A DNA stretch of 8,465 bases. Origin: an uncultured Chloroflexota bacterium (GTDB lineage: Bacteria > Chloroflexota > Limnocylindria > Limnocylindrales > Limnocylindraceae). The stretch is taken from positions 1 to 8,465 of the forward strand of contig CAIJIA010000074.1 of assembly GCA_903820655.1 (NCBI GenBank), read 5' to 3'. Position numbers and translations under genes: made by a program. The notes below the pieces were generated by a model. That model had not been told where the DNA came from, made no database searches, and saw only the letters and a list, made by a program, of their open reading frames with translations. This document shows, one piece after another, positions 7,111-8,465 of the stretch (position 1 is the first letter of the stretch; each line of letters begins with the position of its first letter).

Positions 7111-7131
7111 ACTCCACCCCCAGTTGGGAGT
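7111..7131. promoter_or_regulatory. Imperfect inverted repeat in the gap before the WYL regulator gene, possible operator
   Basis: The 47-bp gap between the C26 gene and the WYL gene contains ACTCC (7111-7115) and GGAGT (7127-7131) as inverted arms around CCCAGTTGGG (7119-7128), itself a 4+4 inverted repeat. This is where an autoregulatory site would be expected for a WYL protein. The symmetry is imperfect and short, and I could not identify a clear -35/-10 pair, so this is only a candidate. Confidence 0.2.
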
Positions 7132-7142
7132 ACCCCTCAGGT

Positions 7143-7868
7143 TTAGCGCGGCCGAGCTGCCTCGATGAATGCTGCCCAGACACGCTCCAGGTCGGCGGGG
7201 CTGCTCTCGGTGCGCTCAGGGTGACACTGCACGCCGAGCACGAATCGTTCGCCTGGCTCCTCGAGCCCTTCAACAAGGGTGCCGCGCGGCGAGTCGGTGA
7301 ATGCTGAAGCACGCAGTGTCGGCGCGAGTCGCTCTGGGCTCACCGCCTGATGGTGATAACTGTTCACCGCGAGTGGTGTGGTGCGATCGCCGAGGATCTG
7401 CGCCAGCTTGCTGCCGCCCTGCACGTCGAGCGGATGTGAGAGCGCTGGCGTTGCCGGATACGCCGCACCAACCTGCCCCTCAACATGCTGCAGCAGCGAA
7501 CCGCCGCGGTGCACATTCAAGAACTGCAATCCACGACAGATGCCAAACACCGGAATGCCACGGCGATCGGCGGCATCAAGTGCCGCCCACTCCAGCGCAT
7601 CGCGCGCCGGCTCAATCCCAATGGCGCCATCAATTGGCTCGTTGTATCGCGCAGGATCAATGTCGGCACCACCCGAAAGGAGTAGGCCATCCATCGTGGC
7701 AAATGCGGTTGCGCGTTGCTCCTCGTTGGCGTTCGCGCTCATCAGAATCGGGATGCCGCCGGCGCGCCGGACGCCATCGGCGTACCGCGCGTTGATCAGG
7801 TGGATTGGTGCGACATCGCCTGGCTCATCATGATCGGCGACGGTAATGAGAATGAGCGGCGCGCGCAT
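7143..7868 (-). CDS. Peptidase C26 family gamma-glutamyl hydrolase (class I glutamine-amidotransferase-like, PuuD-like), 241 aa
   Basis: The protein has the full catalytic triad of the family: nucleophile C111 in FGICRGLQFLNV, then H216 and E218 in VQCHPER. Other typical blocks are LLLSGGADIDPARY (62-75), GGSLLQHV (122-129) and NSYHHQAV (169-176). This pattern matches enzymes such as PuuD, which hydrolyse a gamma-glutamyl amide to free glutamate and an amine. There is no synthetase domain, so it is a stand-alone hydrolase, cytoplasmic by lack of a signal. The stretch NVHRGG differs from the NVALGG that is common in PuuD, so the substrate may differ. Its ATG overlaps the TGA of the upstream aminotransferase-like gene as TGATG, pointing to translational coupling and a shared pathway. 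Gamma-glutamyl-GABA is one possible substrate but nothing here proves it. Confidence 0.9.
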   Translation of the reverse strand: MRAPLILITVADHDEPGDVAPIHLINARYADGVRRAGGIPILMSANANEEQRATAFATMDGLLLSGGADIDPARYNEPIDGAIGIEPARDALEWAALDAADRRGIPVFGICRGLQFLNVHRGGSLLQHVEGQVGAAYPATPALSHPLDVQGGSKLAQILGDRTTPLAVNSYHHQAVSPERLAPTLRASAFTDSPRGTLVEGLEEPGERFVLGVQCHPERTESSPADLERVWAAFIEAARPR

Positions 7869-7870
7869 CA
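7866..7870 (-). promoter_or_regulatory. TGATG stop-start overlap coupling the PLP enzyme and C26 hydrolase genes
   Basis: On the minus strand the TGA stop (7870-7868) of the aminotransferase-like gene shares its A with the ATG (7868-7866) of the C26 hydrolase gene. No strong Shine-Dalgarno is placed for the second gene (GGAG lies about 13 bases upstream), so reinitiation by the same ribosomes is the likely way it is translated. Confidence 0.7.
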
Positions 7871-8465
7871 GCTGATGTGTACTCCGCTCGCCTTCGCCAG
7901 TTCTTTGAGTGAGGCAACGAGTCGGTCGACCTCTTCGGTGGTGTTGTACGACATGAGCCCAACGCGCAGCAGGCCACCGCGCTCGGTGAGGCCGAGTGCT
8001 GCAACGGGATTCACGGCGTAGAAGTCACCGTCCCACACCTGAATGCCGTCGGCGCCGAGATGTGTTGCCGCTTCGGTTGGCGTGGCCCACTCCATCGTGA
8101 ACGAGACGATTGAGGTGCGGTGATCAAGCTGATCGCGGTCGGTGATGCCGTAGACCTTTACCCCTGGAATTTCGGCGAGTCGGTCGAGCAGGTGCACGAT
8201 CAGCGCTCGCTCGTAGAGGGTGATCGCCTGCAGCCCCGCACGAATCTCGGCGCGGCGGCCGGTGAGGGGGGTTGGGGCGCCGGCATGCCCGAACTCGCGG
8301 CCGATCCAGGCGAGGTGGTCGATGGCGGCGGTGGTGCCGGCCATCCCCTCAAAGCTTGGGGTGCCCGTCTCCCAGAGGTCGTGCGCGGGGCGCACCTTAT
8401 AGCGACCGAAGCGCTCGAGGAGCGGCAGCTTTCCGTAGAGGAGACCCGCATGTGGCCCGTAGAAC
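7868..8465 (-). CDS. Class V aminotransferase / cysteine-desulfurase-like PLP enzyme, C-terminal part (5' end outside window)
   Basis: The minus-strand frame is open to the right edge, where the codons from 8464 read FYGPHAGLLYGKLPLLERFG, so the GTG near 8395 is internal and the gene starts outside the window. In this family FYGPH directly follows the lysine that binds pyridoxal phosphate (usually SAYK); that lysine would be encoded just past the window edge. The visible part contains YKVRPAHD, the WETGTPSFEGMAG block, and a small C-terminal domain with GVKVYGITD, RTSIVSFTM and LLRVGLMSYNTTEEVDRL. This best resembles the cysteine-desulfurase-like subfamily I know as VC1184-type (TIGR01976), whose true substrate is poorly defined. 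The T190-C210 type active-site cysteine loop of IscS/SufS is not evident in the visible part, so desulfurase activity should not be assumed. It is coupled to the C26 hydrolase gene by a one-base overlap. Confidence 0.85.
   Translation of the reverse strand, partial: FYGPHAGLLYGKLPLLERFGRYKVRPAHDLWETGTPSFEGMAGTTAAIDHLAWIGREFGHAGAPTPLTGRRAEIRAGLQAITLYERALIVHLLDRLAEIPGVKVYGITDRDQLDHRTSIVSFTMEWATPTEAATHLGADGIQVWDGDFYAVNPVAALGLTERGGLLRVGLMSYNTTEEVDRLVASLKELAKASGVHIS

Noticed and set aside
2..8465. A single complete defence island (nuclease, HD, WYL, protease)
   Set aside because: The nuclease is convergent and separated by a strong terminator, the protease is secreted, and the C26 and PLP enzymes are metabolic; only the WYL-HD pair has real physical coupling.

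Overview
The window is GC-rich (roughly 60% by eye) and densely coding, typical of a high-GC bacterium. The gene content fits a free-living heterotroph: a large secreted protease with a Gram-positive-style signal peptide and a very strong Shine-Dalgarno, plus a run of tightly packed housekeeping or accessory enzymes. I lean towards an Actinomycetota- or Chloroflexota-like source. That is an impression from protein flavour only, because no rRNA, tRNA or other marker gene is present. I found no insertion sequence, CRISPR array, tRNA or origin.

Layout. On the plus strand, the left edge carries the 3' part of a gene (2-1150) whose product ends in a DEDD-type RNase H-like exonuclease domain, preceded by a helix-hairpin-helix-like segment. 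This is the domain order of RecB-like/YprB-like nucleases. It converges on everything else in the window. The junction (1151-1235) holds a strong rho-independent terminator for the minus strand, with an overlapping alternative hairpin.

The rest of the window is one minus-strand run, read from right to left: the C-terminal third to half of a class V aminotransferase / cysteine-desulfurase-like PLP enzyme (8465-7868); a class I glutamine-amidotransferase-like gamma-glutamyl hydrolase of peptidase family C26 (7868-7143), overlapping it by one base; after a 47-bp gap, a WYL-domain transcriptional regulator (7095-6073); 2 bp later a SAMHD1-like HD-domain triphosphohydrolase (6070-4670); and, after 56 bp, a 1,125-residue secreted subtilisin-family protease (4613-1236).

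How the genes may work together. The PLP enzyme and C26 hydrolase are translationally coupled and probably act on related amino-acid-derived metabolites. The WYL regulator and HD dNTPase are also coupled, which makes the HD enzyme the obvious candidate for control by, or co-production with, the regulator. The protease has its own strong ribosome-binding site, apparently sequestered in a small hairpin, and may be transcribed from the same run or from an unseen promoter inside the HD gene. Nothing here is a proven new system. The points most worth checking are the WYL-HD pair, the divergent exonuclease family, the unassigned C-terminal domain of the protease and the RNA structure between the convergent genes.
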